Below the pieces are notes generated by a model, which did not search any database, was not told where the DNA came from, and worked only from the letters and a program-made list of their open reading frames with translations. This document shows positions 25,102-35,930 of a stretch of 64,000 nt of DNA, piece by piece. Position 1 is the first letter of the stretch. Each line of letters begins with the position of its first letter. The DNA comes from Blastomyces gilchristii SLH14081. Lineage: Eukaryota; Ascomycota; Eurotiomycetes; Onygenales; Ajellomycetaceae. Both the position numbers and the translations under genes were made by a program. The stretch covers positions 1,102,900 through 1,166,899 of the forward strand of contig NW_003101678.1 in assembly GCF_000003855.2 (NCBI RefSeq), given 5' to 3'.

Positions 25102-28046
25102 AAGAATACCTTTTCCCTGACGACCTCCCAAAAACACACCCATTTGTACATTTTATAGAGACCTTTTTTCCTCAATACAGTTAGCGTTCTCCCCGCCAAC
25201 TCATGAAAAACACCCACCCCTCTCCATCTCATAAACTAGTGCAGCCCAGCCTTGTCCAGTCCAGCCCTTTGAAGCTCAGCTCAAAAGAGAAGTAAAAAAT
25301 ACCCCTCTGTGTTTTTCATGAGACGCAGTTTGATTTTCTAAGTGAAAATTGTGGGAGATTTTGTGGAGGGCCTCTGAAATTTTTTTGTCCCTCTCTCAAG
25401 AGGTGACTGGCTGGCTGACTTGGCTGGCTGACTTTCCTTTACTTCAAAAAGACTTGTAATAATACAAAAACTGTTTCTCTTTTTTTTTTTTTTTTCTTTT
25501 TTTTCTTTTTTTTTTTCTGCTGTTATTTTTCTTCTTAAGGACTGCATAGATTTGTTCTTGCATGTTGGCCCCTTTGGACCTGATAAGATGCTCGTTAAGG
25601 CACTTGACTGAACGGAATATCTCCTATCCTTGTTATAAATCTTATTATTAGTCGTCTTAGACAAATGTTTTATGCGGATAGTTTCATTCTCCAGTATCTC
25701 TCTTCTCCTGACTGGTCATATTATATGTGTCTGCGTCGGTGGTGGTGGTACTTGCTTTTCTCTTAGGGTGTGGGTTGAGCCAAATACTCCATCTACGGGT
25801 CTTATACACATACATACAGACTAATTTTGATTTTACCATTAAGAAAGGATATAGTTATAATTGGGGGAAATTTTGCTACGTTTCTTCTACATGACGCTCC
25901 AAATCTTCCCGTCTCTCTACTGGACTTTCGAATATTTGAATCTCTCTTCTTTCCGAACCTTCTTTCCTCCTTCTCCCGTCTCCCTCCTTGACCCGCTATG
26001 ATTCCTAACTTGACTCGACCGACTCGTTTGATTCCGACGCTACGACGCTAGGCTTCACCGAATATGCTGTGAGTTGTGAGTGCCTGTGGATATGCATATT
26101 TATTACACCGCACATGTGAGTATTGTGATAAAAGATTGATAGTTAAATGAATCGATGATGTCATATGGCATTGAGTGGCATCGCGCGAGCAGTAAGTATG
26201 CTATGCGCGATCATTCATACGCTCACGTTTACGGCGCACGATTGCGCCGGTTATACATCTTTCTTCCTTTGTGTGTGTGGGGGGGATACGGCCATTCTTT
26301 GTCATGTTATGCTACAAGTATGTTATGCTATACTACGCCGTGCTGCTGAAAGGAAGAAAGGGGGGACGTTGCTCGTGCCCTCCCTGTGTTTACCTCTGCG
26401 AAGGCCATGGTTTTGATCCAGAGGTCTGTAATTGATTGAGGAAATTGGGCGGTTTGATATCAGATCGCAATGTATGTATTCCAAATGGACACAGAAGTTG
26501 TGGGAGTTTCGTATAGCCGATACGGCGAAAAGCTTCATGCATGGAGAATATTGTGCACAAGTAGAAGCGCGAATTTCGCTGCGGCAGGGTCCGATTGCTT
26601 TGTCCTATGCAAGTTCTTACCTTGCTTGCTAAGGGGTTTTCGAATTAGAGTACGAGTTATCAAGATCTGGAAATGATCGAAAAAGTCATAGATGGATAAG
26701 GCATCCGTCTTTCCCTTTGTCGATTACCTCCCGGAATGGGGAGGTAGCGATGCCGGTACAAGAGACGGCGGAAAGGGATTTCATCGAGACTGCACAGCCG
26801 TCTTCCCAGGGAGGACTGTTTGCCATTGGAAGCAAAACGTGGAAGCACTGATCTGGTCCCTGTCATACTTTAATGTAAGTGATTGCGCTGTGTACGTACT
26901 CTCATGACTTCCACAAAGCAGGAAGCTTGCCTGGACATTCAAGAATAGGACAATATCCAGCGTCGGACATGCAACCCAATTTTGATATTGAGTTGGAATT
27001 GAGGGCTTGCTACATGCCACCTAAAACGAGTCGCGGGCTTGAAGTTGGTTCTGGGAAGAATACTATGAGATATATGCAGTTTCACGAACCGCAAAGGGAA
27101 ACTCGACTAGATCTCGATGTCTATCCACTATAGATTTGACGCAGCACAAGATCTACAGCCCAGATACCACAAAATAGAGAGGGCGGTTGCAAAAGCCGAT
27201 GAACTGGTTGGATTTGATTGAGATATCGGGGGCAAGATGGAACGTTTTCTTACAGCATTGGCCATGCGCCGCGATTCCATGGCCTTTACATTTCGAACGT
27301 CACGCGTCCCGAAAGCGAGTTGCTTGGCTACAGGCGGACTTTTATTGACACATAAATATATGTATGTATATATATATGTATATCCGCGGAAGCTTTAAGT
27401 TGATTTGTTGACGCATTCCAGCTTTTGTTTCACAAACCTTCGGTTCTCCAAGGTCGGGTTTTACGAATGGAAGAATTTTATTGAGAGAGCGTCAGTGGAT
27501 CGATTCCATGGTGGTGATGCTGTGGGTACACTGGATTCAGGGAATAAGGGGGATGGATCCTTTATCGTGAAGCATTTCATGCCTCTCTATCAACCAACGC
27601 AACAAGATCTTTTTTGACGTAAGTGGTTCCAGTTATACAGAGTTTATTTACGCCAGGTGTCCCTGAATTAATCCAGATTGTTCGGCACAAGTGGTGATGT
27701 GGGTTTTCCTTCCTCGAGTTCTCTTCCTCCTTTTGAACATTATAGCGAAGATGGATGTGGTGGGCGGGAGTATATAAAGAGACTCTCAATTTCCCTTAGA
27801 TATTGCATTCGTTTAAAATTTTGAAATTGCCATTCCTAAGTTTTTCTATGCTCAGACTTGCAATATCTTGAAAAGCAAGTAAGTAATGCATTTCAATGCT
27901 CCTCCAGAAATGAAAAGTACATGTATATCAAATACATATAGCTACACCCCCTGTTCCTGATAAGCCGTATAGCAAAAACATGACACAGCCTACCATTTTA
28001 GGGATCCAAGAGATTCAACAAACTGGTATCAATTACACCGTGAACC
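25102..28046. other. Intergenic with unassigned small ORFs; knottin promoter at its right end
   Basis: The first 1.5 kb are T/CT-rich 3' flank with no gene. Between 26692 and 27620 small plus-strand frames occur (26692-26874, ending at a good donor GTAAGT; 26879-27133; 27405-27617) but I could not find phase-compatible junctions, so they are not called. The right end contains a TATA box at 27771-27778 (TATATAAA) and a plausible 5' UTR intron with GTAAGT at 27879 and TTTTAG ending at 28001, both upstream of the first knottin gene. Confidence 0.4.
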
Positions 28047-28311
28047 ATGAAGCTCCTCCCAATTCTGGTCATGGCCATTGTCACCGTCGTCGCCGCCTTT
28101 CCAGCACCGGGCCCTGAAGAACAACGCAAGAGGCCACCAAAGAAATGCGCTGGTTTCGGTGAATCATGCTCCAAAAAAATATGCTGTGGTGGATATAAGT
28201 GTCAAGATGGCGTAGGTTTAGCCCTGGGCTATATCTTACACATATATCCGTTCGAATACTGACGTGCCGTATAACCAACAGGGCAAAGAACTTATCTGTC
28301 TGCCGGGATGA
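28047..28311 (+). CDS. Small secreted cysteine-rich peptide, knottin-like (single domain)
   Basis: Two exons, 28047-28211 and 28282-28311, phase 0, 64 residues. Residues 1 to about 20 are a signal peptide (MKLLPILVMAIVTVVAAFPA). A basic stretch (RKR) follows as a possible Kex2 site. The mature part has six cysteines spaced C-6-C-4-CC-4-C-8-C, the arrangement of an inhibitor cystine knot (three disulfides, C1-C4, C2-C5, C3-C6 in that fold). The intron lies between the fifth and sixth cysteine; without splicing the sixth would be lost, which supports the gene model. A TATA box and a likely 5' UTR intron lie upstream. Known knottins act as protease, channel or amylase inhibitors or antimicrobials; which of these applies cannot be told. 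Secreted effector-like role is inference. Confidence 0.75.
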
Positions 28312-29585
28312 GCATAAAAGATGCGAATCGCCTCGAATATGACAGAGGTATGAGATAACAAATGATTTCTGGGTTCAGTCGGCTTGGACGGTAACAAGGG
28401 GGAGGCGGGAAGGGGACGAGAAAGGGGGATAAATGGATTGAACGAAGTTAGATGAAAATGACGGCTCACTTTTTCCCTTTATTTTGACAGATTTATAGGA
28501 GAGAAATAAAATTGAAATACCTGATACCCCTTTTATGTTGTTCCTGCGTTGGTTTATTATATTATATTAGTAGATTCCCCTTCGATTTGCGCGCGTATGA
28601 GTGAGTAGAAAGGGGATTGAAAGTCACGCAATGAAAATAGGAGAAAACAAACAAATACTGAAAAAAAGTGCATTGCTTCGAATGATCTCCTTAGATTATC
28701 GACTTCGGGGCTACCGTATTGATCTGCCGGATCGCGAGGTAGAGATAGTCGTGTTGCATTGAAGTATATCTCTCCACTGTTCTCTCGCGGTTGCGAACCC
28801 CGCTATATTCTCAAAGATGAGATCGCCTGCTATGCTACCCCAGTAAGCGCTGTGTGGTTGCGTTCGGCGAATAGGCGTAGTACATGTACAGTACATACGC
28901 ATCGCGCTTACACTGCGTCAAGAAAGTACGAAGATAGTTAGTCGGGAGACTCGTCCGTCGTCTACACCTCGTCTGCTGCGGTGAGTCGATCTCTTTACCG
29001 CCTGCAATTGGCACTTTGGTCATTTTCGCTGAATGGCTGTATACCCTGAAGCAATGAAAAAGTGGCGGCCTATAATAAGCACTCTTTATATGTACGCAAG
29101 AATCAAAGGGACATCGAAGCGTCTTCATCCCAGCATATGCAGAGGAGTTATGCTGCGAATAAGCCTGCGCATACATAAACACGGTGCTGCCGTACCCTGG
29201 AATCGTGGCATGCAGCTGGTCGATCTGGAAGAAAGAAAGAAAGAAGAAGGTAATCACAACGCTCTGCAATGTCATGTCCTGTACTCTGTACACGTGCAGA
29301 AATTAGAAGGGATGAGCATTTTGATCGGTGGAACTGGCCTAGCGACATCTACGCACAAATTATTATATCGTTAGGCGACGATATCAGAAAGAGTGCGAGA
29401 TAAAAAACCCCCGGAAGACCCCCCCTTTGAACAAGTCTCTTCTTACTCAAAAGAAGAAGCATAGAGGAACTGTGCTTTCCTCGACGGACAAACAGACAGA
29501 CAGACATAATCATATAAATCGTTTCAGATTAAAACACTTCCAACCGAACATCCCAAACAACTCACCGTCCAAGAAGTCCCCAACA
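28312..29585. other. Intergenic between the two knottin genes
   Basis: About 1.27 kb with no further six-cysteine frame that I can see. Small ORFs on both strands overlap each other. The last 150 bases are A/C-rich and read like a 5' leader for the next gene. Confidence 0.5.
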
Positions 29586-30447
29586 ATGAAATTACCCCAG
29601 ATCTCCGTCATCGCCCTCATCCTCAGTGGCCTCGGCGTCCTCGCCTTTCCCTCGTCAGATACCAAAAATAGGAGGGAGGCAGCAGTTTGCTCGGGGGATG
29701 GTGGGCCTTGTTACATGGGGAACACAGACCCGGCCAGAGATTGCTGTAAGGGGTTGATGTGCGGTTTCGCTTTCGGAGAACATGTAGGCGTAAGTAAAAT
29801 CAAGTGTAACCAACACCTCCGCGTGTCTTAGTCGAACACGAAAAGATAGGAGGAGAGAAAAGGGAAAACAGTAAGAGAGGGACTTTTTAGCATTGATGGC
29901 TAACTGCGTATATTTGCCCTGGGCTTCATGGGAATGATAGACATGCGGGCCGTCCCCTTTCGAAAAGCGTGACAACGATATCCAGGGAATGCAGCAGCTT
30001 CAGAGCGAGTTGGATATCACGTCTCAGACATGTAAAGATCGATATTGCATGAGCGATGAGAGTTGCCCATGCTCCGGATGGTTCTGTGTAAGTAGCTGGC
30101 ACCTATCGATTGATAAATATCATTTCCCCCCTCTCGGACGAGGAGAGAATGGTGGAAGAATAAACCACGGATCTAATGATGTTCACACATATTAACAATA
30201 TTGGGATATGTAGAAAACCAAGGGCGGTTTCTGTACAAAAAGAAACAGCCCAACATTACCGCAGAAGCGAGACGCCTTGCCCGGCCCCCAGATGGACGAT
30301 GACATGCCACCTCTCGGCAAGGAGAAACGTGCTGATGGCTCGTGTGGCTATATGGGGGAGGAATGCATAAACCACGCCTCTTGCTGCCCTGGATATAGGT
30401 GTCGAGACAATAAAGAGAGTGGCAAGAAGCTTTGTTCATATTTTTAA
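29586..30447 (+). CDS. Secreted multi-domain knottin precursor with dibasic processing sites
   Basis: Three exons, 29586-29789, 29941-30087, 30214-30447, all phase 0, 194 residues. Signal peptide about residues 1-20 (ends VLAFPS). Three distinct six-cysteine modules follow: module 1 C-6-C-10-CC-4-C-10-C, module 2 C-4-C-5-C-1-C-4-C-6-C, module 3 C-6-C-5-CC-4-C-10-C. Lys-Arg sites separate them: FEKR after module 1, PQKR after module 2, KEKR before module 3; an additional TKR sits at the end of module 2. Kex2 in the Golgi would therefore release several different disulfide-rich peptides. Modules 1 and 3 have the cystine-knot layout; module 2 has a CxC variant. Introns 1 and 2 both lie between Cys5 and Cys6 of modules 1 and 2, as in the neighbour at 28047, so the modules probably arose by duplication. 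Targets unknown; could be defence, effector or self-directed signal peptides. Confidence 0.75.
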
Positions 30448-31373
30448 TCCACCACATTTGGCTCCTGCCATGTTTTTACACGGGGGTTTGCCAGGGCTTC
30501 GGAGCAGGCCATGGGTTTTTCTTTTCTTGGTTATTATCAGAAGAGAAAGTTAGGTTGGTGGATTGAATTTCTGACGGGGAAGTTTCTGTTATTTTTCTTC
30601 TTTCTCTTTTCTCTTATCGCTCCGGGGAGGATGGTTATTGGTGTCTTGAATGGCATGTTTCAATGAAAATATCCAAAAAATAATCGTCACTCGTTAGATG
30701 CACCTAATGAAAATAAATTAGGAACAATATCAATATGTACTGAGAAATTTGTTCTGGATAGGCGAAGACGAAAGTGACTCAACTAGATATATAGAGAAAT
30801 ATGTATATATATATTTGTCTTGTGTTTAGATTTTAACCATCTAGCTCGGAGATGTGTGTACCTATGTGGGTATAATTAAATAATGAAGGTGGATGACATG
30901 GGGCAGCAGTGTTGTTGTCTGTGTTCGTCGTGCTCCTGGACCCGGTTGTATGTAGAAATCACTTCGGGTATTGAGATCTAGACTGAATTTAGTAGTTAAT
31001 GCTCTATTGTATTTGTTATTCAAGGAATTTTGAGCTTTGCTCAAGGAAAGGCAGAGGAATGAGAGGAAATATTTTAAGACGGTAGGGAGGATAGAGGAAG
31101 GAAGTTTAGATTTTATTGTTGCAGCTGGCGAGATATCAGGAATACGTGGCTCGTGGGTAAAAATATGCTAGGAGAATAAACCTTGTGGGAAGTCAGATAT
31201 TACCAGATCAGACACTCGTAAATTATAGATCTACTCCGTCAAGTAGCTCTTGTTGTACACATGTTGGGGAGCGAGAGAAAGGGGCTGGCTGAATACTATT
31301 TACGGCGTGTGCAAATTTAGTATGATCAGAAAACCTATATACAATTTGTGGGTATCTAGGATAACCTATTTCC
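30448..31373. other. 3' flanks of convergent genes, no gene seen
   Basis: Spacer between the knottin precursor (plus) and the DUF6528-like gene (minus). AT-leaning, with short TA repeats near 30800. No conserved frame. Confidence 0.6.
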
Positions 31374-32363
31374 TCACTCAAATGCTGGATCATGCACTCT
31401 CGCTTTATAGAACCCCATCCCATTCCCTCCTTTCTTCTCACTCACTTTCTCCCCCACGTTCATACCAAAACTCACCCATCTGCTTACCCACCCGTCCTTC
31501 CCCTCTTTCGTAACCCACAGGTACTCCCCACTCTTATGCCTCACAAAACTCTTTATCGCCTTCTCCTCCCTCAGCGTGGTCCACTCCGCCGTAGAAATGT
31601 CATATGCGTAAGTCCCATACGAATCTGTCGCCAGCAGCACATTTTTATTCGTATAATCTGGCTGCAAATCATGCCCCATGCCACCTTTTCCAGGGAAGGG
31701 AATCGAAAAACCCTCCCGTACAAGGCGCATTGCCTTCCCCCGGCCCATGATTTTATATTTTCGCATGTATTTATCGAGGGAAACCCACAGGATCCCCTTC
31801 TCAGGATCGTCCGGGGCACCATTGGGGTCCCAGAGTACGCCGTGCGCGCCAGGGGCATCATAATTGACACTGGATCTTTTCAAGTTCTTGAAATCGTTGA
31901 TTTTCTTAGGATTTCCTGGGTAATAGAGCGTCAATTTTCCCGGGGTCGAACTCGCCACGACAACCGCACCGATGTGGGGGATACGCTCGATGGCGTGTGG
32001 GTTGCTGCCCGGCGAGCCTGTCCACAGCAAATCACCCAGGTCGGTTCTCAGATTCTTCTTGGAAACATCGATGATACCTGCGTTGCCACCGGAGGCGCAA
32101 ACGAGGGCAATCCAGCCGTGAGAAGCGGTCCTTCGGAGTTTGACATCGGAGAGGTTGCTCCAGCCTCTCCTACTTTTGCCGGCCGTGAAACTCCAGTAGA
32201 GGTTCGAGGAAGTCCAGGGTTTGTTCCGCGGAAAGACGCGGACGGCATTTGGTGTCTGGTCAACTCCAGCGATGTAGTAGTCCACCGGGGTGGCTGCTAG
32301 CAGTGTAGAGAAAAAGGCCACGAGGAGAAGGATGAGAGGTATTGGGGGGTGATGCTTCAACAT
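31374..32363 (-). CDS. Secreted DUF6528-like beta-propeller protein
   Basis: Single exon of 329 residues. The first about 24 residues are a signal peptide (PLILLLVAFFSTLLAATPV). The body has repeated strand-turn blocks with patterns such as DVKLRRTASHGWIALVCAS, PHIGAVVVASSTPGKLTLYYP and APGAHGVLWDP, each placing aromatic residues before a short loop, as in propeller folds. HAIERIP and HGVLWDP blocks resemble the DUF6528 family found in bacteria and ascomycetes; I am moderately sure of that assignment. No catalytic residues can be named. No glycosylphosphatidylinositol signal at the C-terminus, so the protein is probably free in the cell wall or medium. It is convergent with the knottin precursor, so two of three neighbours are secreted proteins. 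Confidence 0.7.
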   Translation of the reverse strand: MLKHHPPIPLILLLVAFFSTLLAATPVDYYIAGVDQTPNAVRVFPRNKPWTSSNLYWSFTAGKSRRGWSNLSDVKLRRTASHGWIALVCASGGNAGIIDVSKKNLRTDLGDLLWTGSPGSNPHAIERIPHIGAVVVASSTPGKLTLYYPGNPKKINDFKNLKRSSVNYDAPGAHGVLWDPNGAPDDPEKGILWVSLDKYMRKYKIMGRGKAMRLVREGFSIPFPGKGGMGHDLQPDYTNKNVLLATDSYGTYAYDISTAEWTTLREEKAIKSFVRHKSGEYLWVTKEGKDGWVSRWVSFGMNVGEKVSEKKGGNGMGFYKARVHDPAFE

Positions 32364-33698
32364 CTTGATTTATTCTCTGCTTTTTCTAGCTCGACTCGTT
32401 TTATCTTGGAAGAGATGGAAGGCAAATATAGAAGTAGGAATGAGCAGGAGGTGGTCATTTATGACGGAAAATGAAAAGCGAGGGGTTGTTGGTCTTTTAT
32501 ATATTCTTGTCCTTACAAGGACGTCTTCAACTACCAACCCACGATGACACGGCCACATGGATACGCTGACCGGACCAACCGCCAGATGGCCCGCGCTTAT
32601 GATGATACGAGACCATCCCCTTTCCTTTTGCTGGCGGGCGAGAGTCGGAGCGGATCTCTGATCAGGAGATAAGACTAGGGCTGTTGTTGTGGCTGTACAG
32701 TTGTCTCCTTGACACTTAAAAGGCCGGACAACGAGCATCGCTCAACGGAAAAACAAAGCCCAGAATGAGTGCAAAAAGGGAACAGCCGCAGCTACAAACC
32801 AATGGCCGCACGCTTCGTTCCATTTCCAGGTGCTGTCATGTTGAACGACTCTCTCACGAGAGGGCGCGAGAAAACAGAAATATTTTGTTTCTTTAGATTC
32901 CGCTTGGAGCCATTATTGATTGCAGTTCAACAACAATGAACAGGCCCGTTTGAGACGGTGGACATTGCTGAATCACACAATGGAATACGAGGTCGTTTCA
33001 TCATGAATGATTTACTGTGTAGATCAAGTTGTAGTTGAAGATTTCCTAAAATAGGCATTGAAAGTCCAAACTGGTTTTCTAGCGAAACGGACTGCGGTCT
33101 GGTTTGGAATAAGAGGTTAGTTTGAATTCAATCCAAATTGATGTTTAAATAAAAGCAAAAAGCAGAAAAACAGACATGACTAAAACGGGGTTTGCTTGCA
33201 TACGGTGTATGATTCCGTGTCAAGTTATGCTGTTCGAATGCACATTCTAACGGAAGCTCCTGAGGTCGGAGGCGCAGCGCAGGGATAGATAGTTACCATT
33301 TCAGATACGAGCACTTGGCATGAGTTTCGCGGGTGAAGCTCCTTACTGCGTAGTTCATGGTTGAAATTGACAATACCATGCATAGGCCATAACTACTGTT
33401 TAACCTTGTTTAAATGATAGTGGATGTGTTGCAGGCTTGGGTTGTGCCCAAACATGCGGAATATCAGAAAACGTCGGTTCAATTCCCAATGCGAGAAGAA
33501 AATGATGAGCTTTGCTTTTGATTAGGCCGGGCACACAGATGCACCGTTGGGCTAATTAATGTCTCATTCGGAGAGAGGGGTTTACAATTACCTAATTCCT
33601 CTTGAGATAAGTTACCCTTGCCGTGTTGTTGTGGATATCTCGATCTAACTGTTTTTATATGCTCCCGGATTAGTATCGGAAGAAATGTCTAACGAGGT

Positions 33699-33734
<36 letters not shown>

Positions 33735-33941
33735 GAAATCATTTCAAAATATTGCTTCTTATTTTCTTATTTTGTCTTATTCTATTTTATTCTATTTTTT
33801 CTTTCCTTTTTATCTATCCCCCCTCAATCCGCATTTCATATGCACTAGCTGCCTCATTGGGACTTTCTTATGCACGTCGCATCCCCGACGATAAAGCTTC
33901 CACCCATAAATGATGACATCTGCCAGTCTTTGATGCGGCGG
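32364..33941. other. Intergenic, no gene seen
   Basis: 5' flank of the DUF6528-like gene, then AT-leaning spacer with a poly-A of 32 at 33699-33730 and T-rich sequence after it. A GGTTCAATTCC box at about 33473 looks like a tRNA B box but no cloverleaf can be drawn around it. Confidence 0.5.
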
Positions 33942-35264
33942 CTATACATTTTCTATAGGCACATTAATGAACACCTCAGGAAACAGTGATATAGAATAGC
34001 CCCTCATTCGCTCGTAGGCGTCAGCAACTCGCTCAAAGACTCGGATAGCTGAATCCAGATACGATACCCTGCCTTCATATATATGCGGGTTGAGTGGGAT
34101 CGATCGCAATAAGATCTGAATAGCTTTCTCAATATCGCGCCAGGGGCGATAATGGCGGCTACCGCAGTATGTAGCTTTGAAGGTTGTAAATTTTAGCCTG
34201 GTTACGCCACATGCAGATGTCGAGGACATTTGATCTGAGGAATCTGGCTTCGGATCGGATGTATGTACAGTCAGTTTGTCCTACGCTTCCTCTGAGGTGT
34301 AGTTTTCGCAAGCAAATATTGACACAAAACCTGGTGCTGGATCGCGCTGCCCCATATATGGACTGGGAAACTTCCCTAGAGGTGTGAGAACTTGTCCTGG
34401 TCCGCGCTTTTTTTCCATATGCCTTTTCATGGCCGTAAATTGATGCCAATTCCATAGTGGAGTTGCCATTGAACCCCCGAGCGTTCACTCTCATCTGTTT
34501 CTTCAATATTTGCACCGTGATCTAGCAACATTCCTACCTAATGATTGCAATGGACGCACTAACAACCGCTGCACGCAGCACTGATCAGCCAGAGTTACGG
34601 CTTCACCCTTGCTCCATGCTCAAGCAGAAGAGAAACAGTAGCTACCTCCACTATCCGAATAGCGCCTTGGACACATAATCATTCTTCACATCGGCCCCTC
34701 TCTCCAGAAAAAGCTCGACGACAGGCCCGCTATTCAGCTGTGCTGCAGCCACGTCCACCCACGTCATAAAAAAAGCATCTAAAAAAAAGCATCTAAAGTA
34801 TTCACATCAGCTCCATGATCAAGGGGTAGCTCCACAGTAGCAAGGCGGTTTCCATTTCGCAGCTTTGTGGAGCGCGGTTTTGCCATTGTGGCTGGCAGCG
34901 TTCACCAACGCTTCGTGGTCTAGAAGTATCTGCACCGCTGATACCATTCCATTTCTCGCTGCCAGGTGAAGGGCGGTTTAACCCTGGTCATTCTTCGCCT
35001 GTGGATCAGCGCCACTTTCAAGAAGGGAGCTTGTGATGGCAAGATAGCCTCTCATAGCAGTTTGGTGCAGGGCTGTAAAGGCAGTACCTGCTTCCCTTCA
35101 AACATTTCATCATCATCTATGAGACGGCGAACTGCATTTTCGTCTGCACCTTTAGCAGCATAATATAGAGTCTTAATAAGATCTCTATTTGCTAGTTGTA
35201 GAAGGTGATGTATCGAGCCCGGAGGGACGGAAATTGGATGAAATTTGACTCTGTAGGGATGCAC
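33942..35264 (-). pseudogene. Broken ankyrin-repeat gene
   Basis: On the minus strand from 35264, frames switch several times but keep spelling ankyrin repeats: TALHLAARNGMVSAVQILLD, GKTALHKAAKW, ELPLDHGADVNTLDA, PVVELFLERGADVKNDY, SLLLEHGAR and STMELASIYGHEKA. The first frame (35264-35052) reads VRRLIDDDE, then loses frame inside one repeat; a TAA replaces the codon before TALHLAA. At least three frameshifts and two in-frame stops are visible, so it cannot encode the full protein. The segment from 34229 to 33942 is open for 95 codons but does not look like ankyrin. Ankyrin-repeat proteins form large, fast-changing families in these fungi; loss by decay is common. Confidence 0.65.
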
Positions 35265-35930
35265 TAATCGTGGGGCTGGAGTGTCTAGATTTGGCCGAAC
35301 GGGACTCCCTTTTATATCGGTGGAAAGTTGCTTGTGTTGGAAACCACCTCAATGGTGTGGTAGGTCAGGGTGGTTGAAGGTGGTCTATTCTCAGACTCTG
35401 TATACTCAGGAAGGGCGATGATGCTTGCGGCATCATTGGATTGATCTGAGGGTAATGTAGACCCTGATAAAGATTGACTATTCATGATAAAGGTGTTATG
35501 TAGTATCCTTCTTGTATGTGGTGTTGTTGTTGGTGGCGGTTACTTTGCAGGTAGCTAGGATTGTTAATGATACAGCAACGCTCAATAATGACGGAAAGGG
35601 GATTAAATCTGGTTAATGTGCCCAAGATGCCATATTATCAGCGGAGAGAACGAGGTGCATAACTATCCCCATAAAATGACAAAATGCTGGCTGAGCGAGG
35701 ATAGTAGCTAATCGCTAAGAAAACTAGCTAATAGAACTCGGTCCAAAGCGAACTTTTCTCCATGTAGTGACCGTGCTCTCCCGTTTTGCCCTTAGTATAT
35801 TCTTCATGCCTTGAGAGGCGCAGCGAGAACGATCTTCACAAAAGGTCCTCATTATTATAAAGCTTCCATAATGAAGCTGCAAAGACATTGGAAAAGAAGG
35901 GAAAAAAGGTTCTTCTTCCCAAACAAAGGT
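35265..35930. other. Intergenic, no gene seen
   Basis: Spacer between the ankyrin pseudogene start and the ATE1 stop. No conserved frame. It would hold the ATE1 3' UTR. Confidence 0.6.

Noticed and set aside
33421..33500. tRNA-like B box GGTTCAATTCC
   Set aside because: No paired T stem or anticodon arm around it.
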